NCBI RefSeq assembly: GCF_009301415.1
Contig: NZ_CP045072.1
Coordinates: forward strand, 283,501 to 347,500
Source: Paracoccus kondratievae
GTDB lineage: Bacteria; Pseudomonadota; Alphaproteobacteria; Rhodobacterales; Rhodobacteraceae
DNA: 64,000 nucleotides
Reading direction: 5' to 3'
The notes beneath the pieces are model-generated. The model was not told the origin of the DNA. It worked only from the letters and a program-made list of their open reading frames with translations, and did no database searches. This document shows positions 1 through 9,283 of this stretch, piece after piece. A program made the translations under genes and the position numbers. Within the stretch, counting starts at the first letter, position 1. The number at the start of each line of letters is the position of its first letter.

Positions 1-913
1 TGACAATTTCCGAGGCCGAGGCCGAGCCGCCGTTGATCAGCACGACCATCGGTTTGCCCTGCGCCAGGTCGCCGGTCTTGGCATTCCATCGCTCGCTGTC
101 CTCGGTTTTGCGGCCGCGGGTCGAGACGATCTCGCCGCGGTCAAGGAATGCGTCCGAAACCTCGATCGCCTGGTTCAGCAGACCGCCGGGGTTGTTGCGC
201 AGGTCCAGCACAAAGCCCGTGACCTTCTCGATGCCGCCCGCATCCTCGATAGCCTTTGCCATCTCAGTCTTGAGCGTCGAGAAGGTTTCGTCGTTGAAGG
301 TGGTGACGCGCAGGACGACGGCATGGCCCTCGATGCGGGTTTTGACCACCGTCAGCTTGATGACGTCGCGGGTGATGGTCAGATCAAAGGGCTCTTTTTC
401 GCCCTCGCGCAGAATGGTGATCTTGATTTCCGAACCAACCGGGCCGCGCATCTTTTCGACCGCCTCGTCCAGGTTCAGGCCCATCAGCGATTCGCCGTTC
501 ACATGGGTGATGTAATCACCGGCCTTGACGCCGGCCTCGGCTGCCGGGGTGTCGTCGATGGGCGAGATGACCTTGACCAGCCCGTCCTCTTGCCCGACCT
601 CGATCCCAAGGCCGCCAAAGCTGCCACGGGTCTGGGTCTGCATGTCGTCGTAATCCTTGGCCGACAGGAACGAGCTGTGCGGATCAAGCGAGGTCAGCAT
701 ACCGTTGATCGCTGCCTCGATCAGCTTCTTGTCGTCCACCTGTTCGACGTAATCGGCACGGACGCGCTCGAACACATTGCCGAACAGGTCAAGCTGTTCA
801 TAGACCGAGGCGTTCTTGCCGGATTCCTGCGCGACCAGGGGACCCGCGAATTGGGTGGCGACGGTGATGCCCGCAAGCGTGCCGATCGCCCCTGCCAGAA
901 GATAATGTCTCAT
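1..913 (-). CDS. ctpA: Carboxy-terminal processing protease (S41 family), C-terminus cut by window edge
   Basis: S41 serine protease that trims cell-envelope proteins on the periplasmic side. From the ATG at 913, 304 codons are present. A hydrophobic N-terminal segment (about residues 1-28) serves as signal or anchor. A PDZ domain follows, with GLGIEV and GVKAGDYI motifs, then the S41 core. The reading reaches GGSASASEI, the loop carrying the catalytic serine, at the window edge, so the catalytic lysine and C-terminus are outside. The start overlaps the stop of the EnvC-like gene upstream (ATGA), indicating translational coupling. The gpmI-envC-ctpA order is common in alphaproteobacteria. Confidence 0.93.
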   Translation of the reverse strand, partial: MRHYLLAGAIGTLAGITVATQFAGPLVAQESGKNASVYEQLDLFGNVFERVRADYVEQVDDKKLIEAAINGMLTSLDPHSSFLSAKDYDDMQTQTRGSFGGLGIEVGQEDGLVKVISPIDDTPAAEAGVKAGDYITHVNGESLMGLNLDEAVEKMRGPVGSEIKITILREGEKEPFDLTITRDVIKLTVVKTRIEGHAVVLRVTTFNDETFSTLKTEMAKAIEDAGGIEKVTGFVLDLRNNPGGLLNQAIEVSDAFLDRGEIVSTRGRKTEDSERWNAKTGDLAQGKPMVVLINGGSASASEIV

Positions 914-2148
914 TCGGTTCCGTCCTGCCCGGTTGCGTTGCTGCGGTCCATGCCGTTCGTGGCTTCTCCGACGATTGGATTCATCATGAACCACTCGGCC
1001 GGGTCCAGTGTTTCCTTGCCGTTGCGAAGTTCAACATAGAGTGTCTCGCTCTGTCCAGCGCCACCTCCGGCTGCGGCATTGGCGACAAACTCGGCGCCGA
1101 ACTCTTGCGCGGGGGGTTCCTGTCCGCCCATCAGACCAACCGGTTCGCCCGCCGCCAGCACGTCGCCCGTCTCGCCAAAGACCTGCGCCAGACCGGCAAA
1201 TATCATCAGATACCCGCGCGCGGGCTCAACGATCATCACATTGCCGTAATCAAGCAAAGGTCCGCGATAGCGGATGGTGGCGGGCCAGGGGGTCGTGACA
1301 AGCGCGGCGGGGGCGGTCGCGATGACCAGTCCCGGCCTGCGTACACCGGCGGCATCGGGTTCATCATAGCGATGCAGTACCCTGCCCAGCACCGGCAGGG
1401 GCAGGCTGCCCTGTGCACCCTCGAAATCGGCCATGGGCGCGCCGACGTCCTGTTCCATGCCGACGATGCCCGAGGCAAAGGCCTCCAGCGTGTCGGCCGA
1501 TTGCACCAGTGCCGTCAGCTCCTTTGGGTCCTCGCCAAAGCGCACCGGCAGGTTTGAACGGTCGGTAACCGCCGAGGCAAGCAGCCGCCGCGCCTCTTGC
1601 ACCTGCCCAAGCCCCTGCGCCAGCGTGTTCGCGGCGCTAAGCTGGATGGCGCGCACGGTGCGGATTTCCTCAAGCTTTTGCTGCATGCTGCGGGCCTCGG
1701 CCTCAAGTCCCGGTGCAACCGAGGACAGGATCATTCCCGCCCGGGCCGAGGATTCCGGTCCGGCGGGATGCAAAAGCAGCATGGTTTCGGGTGATTTCTG
1801 CATCGACGTCATCACGCCCAGCACCCGGCCCAGCCGTTCGCGGCGCGAATCGAATTCGGTGCGGATCTCTTGTTCGCGGATACCGGCACGACGCAGCCCC
1901 TCGCGCAGCGCCGAGAGGCCCTGCTCATAGGCGCGGATCATGCGGGTCAAAGAGGCAACCTGATCGTCCTCGGTCAGGGCCTCGTCCAGCTGGCTGACCG
2001 CCTCGCGCAGCATGTTGGCTGCCTCGGCGGCCTGCTCTGCCGCATCATTCAGTTGCGAATCGCCCTGTCCCGGAGTCGCCGGCTGAGCCGGGGCGATCGA
2101 GCCGATGGCCAAAGCCATCAGCACCGGCAGGAACAGCCATGGTTTCAT
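910..2148 (-). CDS. EnvC-like murein hydrolase activator (degenerate LytM/M23)
   Basis: 412-residue periplasmic septal factor. The N-terminus is a signal peptide ending near PAQPA (about residue 23). Residues 28-200 are rich in Ala, Glu and Arg and predicted to form coiled coil. The C-terminal 140 residues form a LytM/M23 fold with LYVELRNGKETLDPAEWF near the end. The zinc-binding HxxxD motif of active M23 peptidases is not visible: the equivalent stretch reads RPGLVIATAP. By analogy with EnvC and LdpF it probably activates amidases rather than cutting peptidoglycan itself. It overlaps gpmI upstream and ctpA downstream by four bases each. Confidence 0.85.
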   Translation of the reverse strand: MKPWLFLPVLMALAIGSIAPAQPATPGQGDSQLNDAAEQAAEAANMLREAVSQLDEALTEDDQVASLTRMIRAYEQGLSALREGLRRAGIREQEIRTEFDSRRERLGRVLGVMTSMQKSPETMLLLHPAGPESSARAGMILSSVAPGLEAEARSMQQKLEEIRTVRAIQLSAANTLAQGLGQVQEARRLLASAVTDRSNLPVRFGEDPKELTALVQSADTLEAFASGIVGMEQDVGAPMADFEGAQGSLPLPVLGRVLHRYDEPDAAGVRRPGLVIATAPAALVTTPWPATIRYRGPLLDYGNVMIVEPARGYLMIFAGLAQVFGETGDVLAAGEPVGLMGGQEPPAQEFGAEFVANAAAGGGAGQSETLYVELRNGKETLDPAEWFMMNPIVGEATNGMDRSNATGQDGTE

Positions 2149-3677
2149 GCGCGCTCGATCAGTGATGTGCCGGTCATTTCGGGCGGCAGGTCCAGACCCA
2201 TCAGGTCAAGCACCGTGGGCGCGACTTCGGCCAGCCGGCCATTGCGCAGCCTTGCCCCCTTTGGGCCGCCAAAGACGATCACCGGTACCGGGTTGGTGGT
2301 ATGGGCGGTGTGCGGGCCGCCGGTTTCGGGGTCGATCATCGTTTCGCAATTGCCGTGATCGGCGATGACCACCGCCGCGCCGCCAGCTTTCTCCAACGCC
2401 GCCAGCATCATGCCCAGCCCCTGGTCCACCGCCTCGCAGGCGCGGATTGCGGCGGGCAGGCTGCCGGTATGGCCGACCATGTCAGGGTTGGCATAGTTCA
2501 CGACGATCAGATCATAGCCCGCGCCAATCGCCTCGACCAGTTTGGCGCTGACCTCGGGTGCGGCCATCTCGGGGGCAAGATCATAGGTCGCGACCTTGGG
2601 GCTGTTCGGCATAAAGCGGTCCTCGCCCGGTTCGGGCGTTTCCTTGCCGCCGTTCAGAAAGAAGGTGACATGGGGGTATTTCTCGGTCTCGGCCAGACGG
2701 AACTGCCGCAGACCCTTTTGCGCCACCCAGGCGCCCAGCGTGTTCACAACCGGCCGCTTGGGATAGGCGGCAGTCATATATTCGTCATGTCTGGCCGAAT
2801 AATCGACCATGCCAAGCAACGCCGCCCATTCTGGCCGCCGTCCGGTGTCAAAGGCCGAGAAATCCGGCTGGCCGATGGCGGCAAGGATTTCTCGCGCGCG
2901 GTCAGCGCGGAAGTTGAGGCAGAAGAACCCGTCATTGTCCCGCGCCCCGGCGTAATCCCCGATCACGGTCGGTTCGATGAATTCGTCGGTTTCGCCGCGG
3001 GCATAAGCCTCGGCCACGGCGTCGGCCGCATTTGCGGCGTGCAGCCCCTCGCCGCGGATCATGGCGGCATAGGCGCGCGAGACGCGTTCCCACCGATTAT
3101 CGCGGTCCATGGCGTAATAACGACCGATGACAGTGCCGATACGCGCTGCCTGGGGCATCCGGCCCAGCAGGTCAGCCATAAAGCCCGAGGCCGATTCAGG
3201 CGCCACGTCGCGGCCATCTGTCACCGCGTGGATGACGACCGGCACCCCTTTGTCAGCGATGGCCCGCGCTGCGGCAAGCACATGCTCAAGATGGCCATGC
3301 ACCCCGCCGTCCGAGATGACACCCATCAGATGGGCAGTGCCACCCGAGGCCTTGAGCTTGCGGATGAACTCGCCAATCGCCGGGTTTTCGTAAAAGCTGC
3401 CATCCTCGATTGCGAGGTCGATCTGACCCAGATCCATGGCTACGACCCGGCCCGCGCCGATATTGGTATGCCCGACCTCAGAGTTACCCATCTGGCCTTT
3501 CGGCAGACCGACATCCGGGCCAAAGGTCACCAGCCGCGCATGCGGGCAGTCGTGCATCAGCCGGTCGAAATTTGGCGTCCTCGCCTGATCGGGTGCGCTC
3601 TGCTCGGGCCGGTCGGAAATGCCCCAGCCATCGAGGATGCACAGGACGACGGGTTTCGGACGGTTCGGCTGGGTCAT
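2145..3677 (-). CDS. gpmI: 2,3-bisphosphoglycerate-independent phosphoglycerate mutase
   Basis: Cytoplasmic glycolytic/gluconeogenic enzyme interconverting 3- and 2-phosphoglycerate with two Mn ions. At 510 residues it has the usual length of the family. Visible motifs are the N-terminal metal site CILDGWGIS, the catalytic-serine loop GNSEVGHTNIGAGR, the substrate-binding VTDGRD and the C-terminal metal site ADHGNCE. The stop overlaps the EnvC-like start by four bases, so gpmI, the EnvC-like gene and ctpA form one transcription unit. About 150 bp without a gene separate it from rlmN upstream on the same strand. Confidence 0.97.
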   Translation of the reverse strand: MTQPNRPKPVVLCILDGWGISDRPEQSAPDQARTPNFDRLMHDCPHARLVTFGPDVGLPKGQMGNSEVGHTNIGAGRVVAMDLGQIDLAIEDGSFYENPAIGEFIRKLKASGGTAHLMGVISDGGVHGHLEHVLAAARAIADKGVPVVIHAVTDGRDVAPESASGFMADLLGRMPQAARIGTVIGRYYAMDRDNRWERVSRAYAAMIRGEGLHAANAADAVAEAYARGETDEFIEPTVIGDYAGARDNDGFFCLNFRADRAREILAAIGQPDFSAFDTGRRPEWAALLGMVDYSARHDEYMTAAYPKRPVVNTLGAWVAQKGLRQFRLAETEKYPHVTFFLNGGKETPEPGEDRFMPNSPKVATYDLAPEMAAPEVSAKLVEAIGAGYDLIVVNYANPDMVGHTGSLPAAIRACEAVDQGLGMMLAALEKAGGAAVVIADHGNCETMIDPETGGPHTAHTTNPVPVIVFGGPKGARLRNGRLAEVAPTVLDLMGLDLPPEMTGTSLIERA

Positions 3678-3833
3678 GCGGCACCTCTTACGCGGGTCGT
3701 CACGCTTCTACGACCGCAGGCGGCGGGGGGCAAGCTTGGGCTGGGTCGTGGCGGAATCGTGATGAGAGCCAAGCCCGGTGCGAGTCATTGCCGCAACGGT
3801 TCTGCGGGATGAAAAGGCACGGACCGGACAGTT

Positions 3834-5024
3834 TCAGGCACCGGCCCCGGCTTCGGCAGCGATCTGGGCGGCAGATTTCCGGCCCCGTTCAGTTGCGGAT
3901 TTCAGCTGGCCGCAGGCGGCCATGATATCCTCGCCTCTGGGCGTGCGGATGGGCGAGGCATAGCCTGCCTTGTGCACAATATCGGCAAACGCCTCGATCC
4001 GGTCCCAGCTGGAACGACGATAGGGCGAACCGGGCCATTCGTTGAACGGGATCAGGTTCACCTTGGCCGGGATGCCGCGGATCAGCTTGACCAGCCGGCG
4101 TGCGTCGTCGTCGCTGTCGTTCACGCCGTCCAGCATCACATATTCAAAGGTGATGCGTTCCGAATTCGACAGGCGGGGGTATTCGCGCAACGCGTTCAAC
4201 AGCACCTCGATGTTCCACTTGCGGTTCACCGGGACCAGCCGGTTGCGCACATCGTCCGTGGTGGCGTGGAAACTGACGGCCAGAAGGCAGCCGATCTCTT
4301 CTGCGGTGCGGGCAATCTCGGGCACGATGCCGCTGGTCGACAGGGTGATGCGGCGGCGCGACAGGCTGATGCCTTCGCCGTCCATCACCACCTTCATCGC
4401 GTCGCGCACGTTTTCAAAGTTATACAGCGGCTCGCCCATGCCCATCAGCACGACGTTCGACACCAGCCGCGTTTCATCCTTGGGGGCGCCGGGCTGGGGC
4501 CATTCGTCCAGATCGTCGCGGGCGACCATGACCTGACCGACGATTTCGCCCGCCGTCAGGTTGCGCACCAGTTTCTGCGTGCCGGTGTGGCAGAAAGAAC
4601 ATGTCAGCGTGCAGCCTACCTGGCTTGAGATGCACAGCGTGCCGCGCCCTTCCTCGGGGATATAGACCGTTTCGACCTCATGCCCGCCAGCGATGCGCAG
4701 CAGGTATTTGCGCGTGCCATCAGCGCTGACCTGGCGGGTGACGATCTCGGGCACCGCGATTTCGAATTTCCCGGCAAGCAGGGCGCGATAATCCTTGGCC
4801 AGATTGGTCATCAAGGCAAAGTCACGCACGCCCCAGTGATAGACCCATTGCCAGATCTGGCCAACGCGCATGCGGGCCTGACGCTCGGGCGTGCCAGCCT
4901 CGATCAGGGCATCGTGCAGCTGGTCGCGGGTCAGCCCGACGATATTGACACGACCTGTCTCGGGCAGCTTGCGCGGGATGGTCAGCAGGTCCTGAGTGAT
5001 CGGGGCGGCAGTCGGGGCGTTCAT
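3834..5024 (-). CDS. rlmN: Dual-specificity RNA methyltransferase RlmN
   Basis: Radical SAM enzyme that methylates C2 of A2503 in 23S rRNA and A37 in some tRNAs. The radical SAM motif CTLTCSFC (CX3CX2C) is present, followed by the [15 protein letters not shown] motif and the [15 protein letters not shown] segment. The C-terminal [10 protein letters not shown] carries the cysteine that resolves the methyl-enzyme intermediate. I chose the ATG at 5024 (MNAPTAAP, 396 residues); the frame stays open to 5072, but the extra 16 residues do not resemble the family. It is a single gene with an upstream region containing a TATATAG stretch near 5061-5067. Confidence 0.95.
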   Translation of the reverse strand: MNAPTAAPITQDLLTIPRKLPETGRVNIVGLTRDQLHDALIEAGTPERQARMRVGQIWQWVYHWGVRDFALMTNLAKDYRALLAGKFEIAVPEIVTRQVSADGTRKYLLRIAGGHEVETVYIPEEGRGTLCISSQVGCTLTCSFCHTGTQKLVRNLTAGEIVGQVMVARDDLDEWPQPGAPKDETRLVSNVVLMGMGEPLYNFENVRDAMKVVMDGEGISLSRRRITLSTSGIVPEIARTAEEIGCLLAVSFHATTDDVRNRLVPVNRKWNIEVLLNALREYPRLSNSERITFEYVMLDGVNDSDDDARRLVKLIRGIPAKVNLIPFNEWPGSPYRRSSWDRIEAFADIVHKAGYASPIRTPRGEDIMAACGQLKSATERGRKSAAQIAAEAGAGA

Positions 5025-5080
5025 AGGCTGGGGTGTCCGGGCGGGGAAAGGCGATAGGCCTATATAGTGCAAGGCGGCCC

Positions 5081-5108
5081 AAAAGAAAACAGGGGCCCGG
5101 GCCCCTGT
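5081..5108 (-). terminator. Rho-independent terminator after the IalB-like gene
   Basis: Perfect 20-base palindrome ACAGGGGCCCGGGCCCCTGT at 5089-5108. Read on the minus strand it is followed by TTTTCTTTT. It sits 30 bases after the stop of the IalB-like gene and upstream of rlmN. Confidence 0.75.
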
Positions 5109-5138
5109 CTTGTCTTTGTCCGCTACTGTGGCCGCTGC

Positions 5139-5666
5139 TTACTTGCAGGCGGCCTGCGCCTTGTTCGTCGCAGCGGTGATGCCCGACAGGCTGAACGTGT
5201 CCTTGGTGACCGTCCCGCGCGAGGAACGTCCGGTCACGACCGCCGAAGAACCGGCGCGCAGGGCGCTGATCAGTTTGCTGTCGTCAGCGGGAGAGCCGGT
5301 CCACGCGCTTTCCCCTTCGGTGAACAGCTTGAAGACCTGACCACCGATATTCAGCTCGACCGCCGAATCCGGGGCGAAGGGATAGCCGCCCGAAAAGGAC
5401 ACTTCGCCCGACTGGCCGGGACGATAGGCGACGTAAAGGCGGATATCGCCGCGTGTCACCTCTTTGGGATTGCCGCTTGAGTCGAGGTTCTGGGTCGATT
5501 TCGGTGCCGACACGGCCCAGCATTCCTTGGGGCTGCTCGCCGAAAAGACGGTCCAGTCGCCCTCGGTCCCGATCACATTCGTCGAGTCCTGGGCCAGGAC
5601 CGGCGAAGACGCGGCGATTGCGAGTGCGGCGGCTGCCGCTGCGGCGCGCGGCGCGAATTTCAACAT
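5139..5666 (-). CDS. Invasion-associated locus B (IalB) family periplasmic protein
   Basis: 175-residue exported protein of the IalB family, widespread in Rhodobacteraceae and Rhizobiales; outside Bartonella its role is not established. Residues 1-26 form a signal peptide ending in AAASSPVLAQ-DS. The mature part shows GDWTVFS near the start, a central KECWA cysteine, and a terminal cysteine in QAACK, so one disulfide is likely. The ATG at 5666 is preceded by an ideal AGGAGG ribosome-binding site; an upstream in-frame ATG at 5696 lacks one. It is transcribed divergently from the asparaginase and ends at a strong terminator. Confidence 0.8.
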   Translation of the reverse strand: MLKFAPRAAAAAAALAIAASSPVLAQDSTNVIGTEGDWTVFSASSPKECWAVSAPKSTQNLDSSGNPKEVTRGDIRLYVAYRPGQSGEVSFSGGYPFAPDSAVELNIGGQVFKLFTEGESAWTGSPADDSKLISALRAGSSAVVTGRSSRGTVTKDTFSLSGITAATNKAQAACK

Positions 5667-5818
5667 GCTCTGGCCTCCTGCCATGGTCCGGTTCAATCCG
5701 GCTTGTTGCCGATGATGGTGGCGTTTTCAACCATCTGGGGGCAAGATAATGCGAAAAGGAAGCCGTGAAAAACCCCCGTTTGCGGAAAATCGCGCGATTG
5801 TCAGAGGAAAATGCACCC

Positions 5819-6805
5819 ATGACCGCAGCCAGACTGATCGAATTGTGGCGAGGCGGCATGTGCGAAAGCAGCCATATGGGCCATGTGGTGATCGCTGATG
5901 GCGATGGTATCGTCGAAGCTTGGGGCAACCCCGGCACCGTGATCTACCCCCGTTCTTCCTGCAAAATGATCCAGGCGCTGCCCCTTGTCGAAAGCGGTGC
6001 AGCCGATGCGGCACGGCTGAACTCTGAACAACTTGCGCTGGCCTGCGCCAGTCATAATGGCGCGCGTCAGCATGTCGAGCGGGTCGAAAGCTGGCTTGCC
6101 GCGCTGGGGCTTGAGGACAGCGATCTGCGCTGTGGCGCGCATTTGCCCCGCGACCCGGATGAGCGTAAGCGGCTGATCTGTGCCGATGACAGCCCCTGCC
6201 AGATCCATAACAACTGCTCGGGCAAACATGCGGGCTTTCTGACGCTGTCCCGGCACGTGAACGCCGGCCCGGAATATGTCGAGATTGATCACCCCGTGCA
6301 GCGTGCTGTCCGCCGCGCCTTTGAAGAAGTGACGGGCGAGACCGTGGCGCGCTGGGGGATCGACGGCTGTTCTGCCCCGAACTTTGCCTGCACGATCGAG
6401 GGGCTTGCCCATGCCATGGCCGGGTTTGCGCGTCCCAAGGGTGGTGCACGCGGGCAGGCTCAGACGCGGCTGGTTGAGGCGATGCGTTTGCATCCCGAAC
6501 TGGTCGCGGGCGAGGGGCGCGCCTGCACTGAGCTGATGCGTGCGACCAAAGGCCGTGCCGTCGTCAAGACCGGGGCCGAGGCGGTGTTCACCGGCATTAT
6601 TCCCGAACGGGGTCTTGGCATCGCGATCAAGATACTGGACGGAGGCACCCGCGCGGCCGAGGCGGCGATAACCGCGCTGCTTGTGCATCTGGGCCTGCTC
6701 GAAGAAGGGGACCCGGTGGTGCAGAAATACCTGAGCGGCCCCCACCGCAACTGGCGTGGCCTTGCGACGGGCGAGCTGCGCCGGGCACGGGGTTTTCCGG
6801 TCTGA
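5819..6805 (+). CDS. L-asparaginase, Rhizobium etli (ReAV) type
   Basis: 328-residue member of the asparaginase_II family, structurally unrelated to the E. coli enzymes, which hydrolyses L-asparagine to aspartate and ammonia. R. etli ReAV uses serine-lysine pairs resembling beta-lactamases plus a zinc site with two cysteines. Matching features are an SxxK motif (SSCK, residues 46-49), ACASHNG, CGAHLPRD, and the CSGKHAG segment that probably supplies the second zinc cysteine. The ATG at 5819 follows an AGAGGAAA ribosome-binding site; the in-frame start at 5765 has no such support. No signal peptide is visible, so it is likely cytoplasmic. It converges on the TauE/SafE gene six bases away. Confidence 0.88.
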   Translation: MTAARLIELWRGGMCESSHMGHVVIADGDGIVEAWGNPGTVIYPRSSCKMIQALPLVESGAADAARLNSEQLALACASHNGARQHVERVESWLAALGLEDSDLRCGAHLPRDPDERKRLICADDSPCQIHNNCSGKHAGFLTLSRHVNAGPEYVEIDHPVQRAVRRAFEEVTGETVARWGIDGCSAPNFACTIEGLAHAMAGFARPKGGARGQAQTRLVEAMRLHPELVAGEGRACTELMRATKGRAVVKTGAEAVFTGIIPERGLGIAIKILDGGTRAAEAAITALLVHLGLLEEGDPVVQKYLSGPHRNWRGLATGELRRARGFPV

Positions 6806-6811
6806 CCGGCC

Positions 6812-7573
6812 CTAGAGCAACTGCCAGATCAGCCGCAGTGCCAGCAAGGTCGAGGTGACGACCAGCAGCGGCTTGATGACCTTGGCGCCGATTCGCATGG
6901 CCAGCCGCGCGCCAAGCATCGCGCCGGCGATCTGCGCCACAGCCATGATGGCGCCAAGCAGCCACAGTGGTTTGCCCACCACGGCAAAGGCGATCAGCCC
7001 GCCAAGGTTCGAGGCAAAGTTCAACAGTTTGGTATGTGCCGTTGCTTTGAGGATGCCGTAACCCGCCAGCATGACAAAGCCGAGCATGAAGAACGATCCG
7101 GTCCCCGGTCCAAGCAGCCCGTCATAAAAGGCGATGACCGGCACCACCGTTGCCGTGAACAGCGCCGGAGAGATGCGGCGAACGCGATCTGTATCATCCA
7201 GCCCCGGCTTTAGCGCGAAAAAGGCAGCAATGCCGATCAGCACCACCGGAAGGCCATAGCGCAGCGCCTGCGTCGGAATCCAGGTCACCAAAAGCGCGCC
7301 GATCAGACCGCCCAGAAAGGCGACCGCCGCCGCTCTGATCTGATGGCGCAGATCGACAAGTCCACGCCGCGCATAAGAGATCGCCGCCGTTGCCGCCCCG
7401 AACACGCCCTGCACCTTGTTCGTGGCCAGCGCCTGCGCAGGAGGCAGGCCCGCAAGCAGCAGCGCAGGCACGGTGATCAGCCCGCCCCCGCCAGCGATGG
7501 CATCGACGAAACCAGCCGCAAAGGCGGCTCCGGCCAAAAGCAGAACGAGATCAAGGGAAAGGTCCAGCAGCAT
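6812..7573 (-). CDS. TauE/SafE family anion exporter
   Basis: 253-residue integral membrane protein of the TauE/SafE (UPF0721) family, whose characterised members export sulfite, sulfoacetate or related anions. It starts with a hydrophobic helix (LVLLLAGAAFAAGFVDAIAGGGGLITVPALL) carrying the family glycine-rich GGGGLI signature. The same arrangement repeats in the second half (PGTGSFFMLGF). About seven or eight membrane segments are apparent. Nothing nearby indicates the substrate, so the sulfite assignment is family-level only. It lies alone between the convergent asparaginase and xerC. Confidence 0.85.
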   Translation of the reverse strand: MLLDLSLDLVLLLAGAAFAAGFVDAIAGGGGLITVPALLLAGLPPAQALATNKVQGVFGAATAAISYARRGLVDLRHQIRAAAVAFLGGLIGALLVTWIPTQALRYGLPVVLIGIAAFFALKPGLDDTDRVRRISPALFTATVVPVIAFYDGLLGPGTGSFFMLGFVMLAGYGILKATAHTKLLNFASNLGGLIAFAVVGKPLWLLGAIMAVAQIAGAMLGARLAMRIGAKVIKPLLVVTSTLLALRLIWQLL

Positions 7574-7634
7574 TCCGCCGCTTTGGGCTTAACCGCGGGA
7601 AATGTAAAGCGGGCGCGATCAGGGACGGCAGGGC

Positions 7635-8573
7635 TCAGGCGCGGGGATGGGCGGCGCGATAGACGGCCAGCATATGGGCATCATCCACACCGGTATAAAC
7701 CTGCGTGGTGGACAGGCTTGCATGGCCCAAAAGCTCTTGGATCGTGCGCAGATCGCCGCCGGCTGCCAGCAGATGTGTGGCGAATGAATGGCGCAGCGCA
7801 TGGGGTGTGGCCGTCGGCGGCAGGCCAAGCACCTGACGCGCCTGACGCATCACTCCGGCGACCAGTGTCTGGCTAAGCCGTCCGCCGCGCGCACCGCGAA
7901 ACAGCGGGCCGTCGGCCTCCAGCGGGTAGGGGCAGAGGCGCAGATAATCGGCAATCGCGTCGCGTGCGGTGGGCAGGACCGGCACCTGCCGCTCTTTGCC
8001 GCCCTTGCCGCGTATGGTCAGGGCTTCGCGCAGCGGCCAATCGTTGCCGTTCAGCCCCAGCGCCTCGGATATCCGCAGCCCGCAGCCCCACAGCAGCGTC
8101 AGCACCGCGACGTCGCGGGCCGAGATCCATGCCTCGGGGTGGGTGTCGGCGGTGATGTCCAACAGCGCCTCGGCCTGTTCGGGGGCAAGGGGGCGGGGCA
8201 GGGACCGAGTGTACTTTGGTCCGCGTGACGCCAGCGCCTTTGACGCATCGAAACCGTGGCGGTCCGACATCCAGCGGATAAAGCTGCGCGTCGCCGACAG
8301 CCGCCGGGCCAGCGACCGCGCCGAAAGCCCGCGCCCACGTTCGGCGGCGGCAAAGGCGCGCATATCGGTCTGGGTCAGCCCCGCCAGGGTTGCGGGCAAG
8401 GCGGGCGCGCCGTGATAGCTGCCCAGAAAGGCCAGGAACGCCAAAAGGTCGCCCTGATAGGCGCGGATCGTGTGGTCCGAGCGGCCCCGGGTCGCGCGCT
8501 CGCTATCCAGCCAGCGCGCAAGCGCATCGGCCATGACCGGGGCCAGAGCAAGGGGCTCCGGCGCGCCGTTCAT
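7635..8573 (-). CDS. xerC: Tyrosine recombinase XerC
   Basis: 312-residue site-specific recombinase that resolves chromosome dimers at dif together with XerD. An N-terminal SAM-like core-binding domain covers roughly residues 15-105. The catalytic domain follows with the first active arginine in GLRISEAL, a lysine in GKGGKERQVP, the box-II HALRHSFATHLL (HxxR), LLGHAS, and the nucleophilic tyrosine in TQVYTGV. The ATG at 8573 overlaps the stop of the DUF484 gene (ATGA); an upstream GTG at 8585 is also possible. The DUF484-xerC pairing also occurs in E. coli (yigA-xerC), which supports XerC over a mobile-element integrase. Confidence 0.92.
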   Translation of the reverse strand: MNGAPEPLALAPVMADALARWLDSERATRGRSDHTIRAYQGDLLAFLAFLGSYHGAPALPATLAGLTQTDMRAFAAAERGRGLSARSLARRLSATRSFIRWMSDRHGFDASKALASRGPKYTRSLPRPLAPEQAEALLDITADTHPEAWISARDVAVLTLLWGCGLRISEALGLNGNDWPLREALTIRGKGGKERQVPVLPTARDAIADYLRLCPYPLEADGPLFRGARGGRLSQTLVAGVMRQARQVLGLPPTATPHALRHSFATHLLAAGGDLRTIQELLGHASLSTTQVYTGVDDAHMLAVYRAAHPRA

Positions 8574-9283
8574 TTCCTCAACCACGAAATCAGGACCAGC
8601 CGGAATACCTGCCCGAAAAAGCGCAGCAGATCGGTGCCCTGAGCAGGCGTGAACCGTCCCGCCTCGGCCGAGCCCATCAGCAAAAGCGCCGGGAACCGCC
8701 CGATACCAAGGTCGATCGGCAACAGCGCCTCGGACCGGATCGGCGCGCGGGCAGGGCCGTGAAAGGGCAGGGTCGCATCAGCGACGCTGCGCAGCACGAT
8801 ATCATCCCCGCGTGGCATCCGCCGCCCGCCCGAGATCAGCTGCGCCACCGTGCCCGCAGGGGCGATCAACAGGGGGCCGCTGCCCTCGGGTTCGGGAATG
8901 GTACCGCCCGATTCCATGATCAGGCGCAGCGTCTCGACCCGCAGGATCGGTGCGACCGCCATGTCGAGATTTTCCAGAAACTCCTGAAAATCCGTCGGCT
9001 CAAGCAATGACAGCACAGCGCGGTGAACGGTGTTCATCCCCGACTGGTTGTCATAGGCGGCAGAGATCACCGATTCATGCGCCGCCTCCAGCCGGTCCAG
9101 CCGCGACTCAAGCGCCTGCATGGCCCGGCCCCTGATGTCGACGACATTATCGCCCAGCTCGGCCTCGCGCGCGCCGATCAGCGCGCGCATCAGGTCACGA
9201 TCGGACAGGATCAGCTCGGGCTGGGCAAGCAGCCGGGCGCGTGTCTCTTCGGTCAGTCCGGTCGCAGAGGCCCCGATGGTCAT
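8570..9283 (-). CDS. DUF484 family protein (YigA-like)
   Basis: 237-residue cytoplasmic protein of the DUF484 family, function unknown, structurally GAF-like. The N-terminal LIGAREAELGDNVVDIRGRAMQALESRLDRLE contains the conserved helix leading into a short coiled coil. The C-terminal half (about residues 100-230) would be the GAF-like fold, ending in the FFGQVFRLVLISWLRK helix. Its start overlaps the stop of the aldolase gene by one base (TGATG) and its stop overlaps xerC, so the three genes are co-translated. Conserved linkage to xerC suggests a link to chromosome segregation or recombination, but this is inference. Confidence 0.8.
   Translation of the reverse strand: MTIGASATGLTEETRARLLAQPELILSDRDLMRALIGAREAELGDNVVDIRGRAMQALESRLDRLEAAHESVISAAYDNQSGMNTVHRAVLSLLEPTDFQEFLENLDMAVAPILRVETLRLIMESGGTIPEPEGSGPLLIAPAGTVAQLISGGRRMPRGDDIVLRSVADATLPFHGPARAPIRSEALLPIDLGIGRFPALLLMGSAEAGRFTPAQGTDLLRFFGQVFRLVLISWLRK

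Noticed and set aside
7635..8573. Integrase of a mobile element
   Set aside because: Length, active-site pattern and coupling to a DUF484 gene fit housekeeping XerC; no attachment site or cargo is visible nearby.
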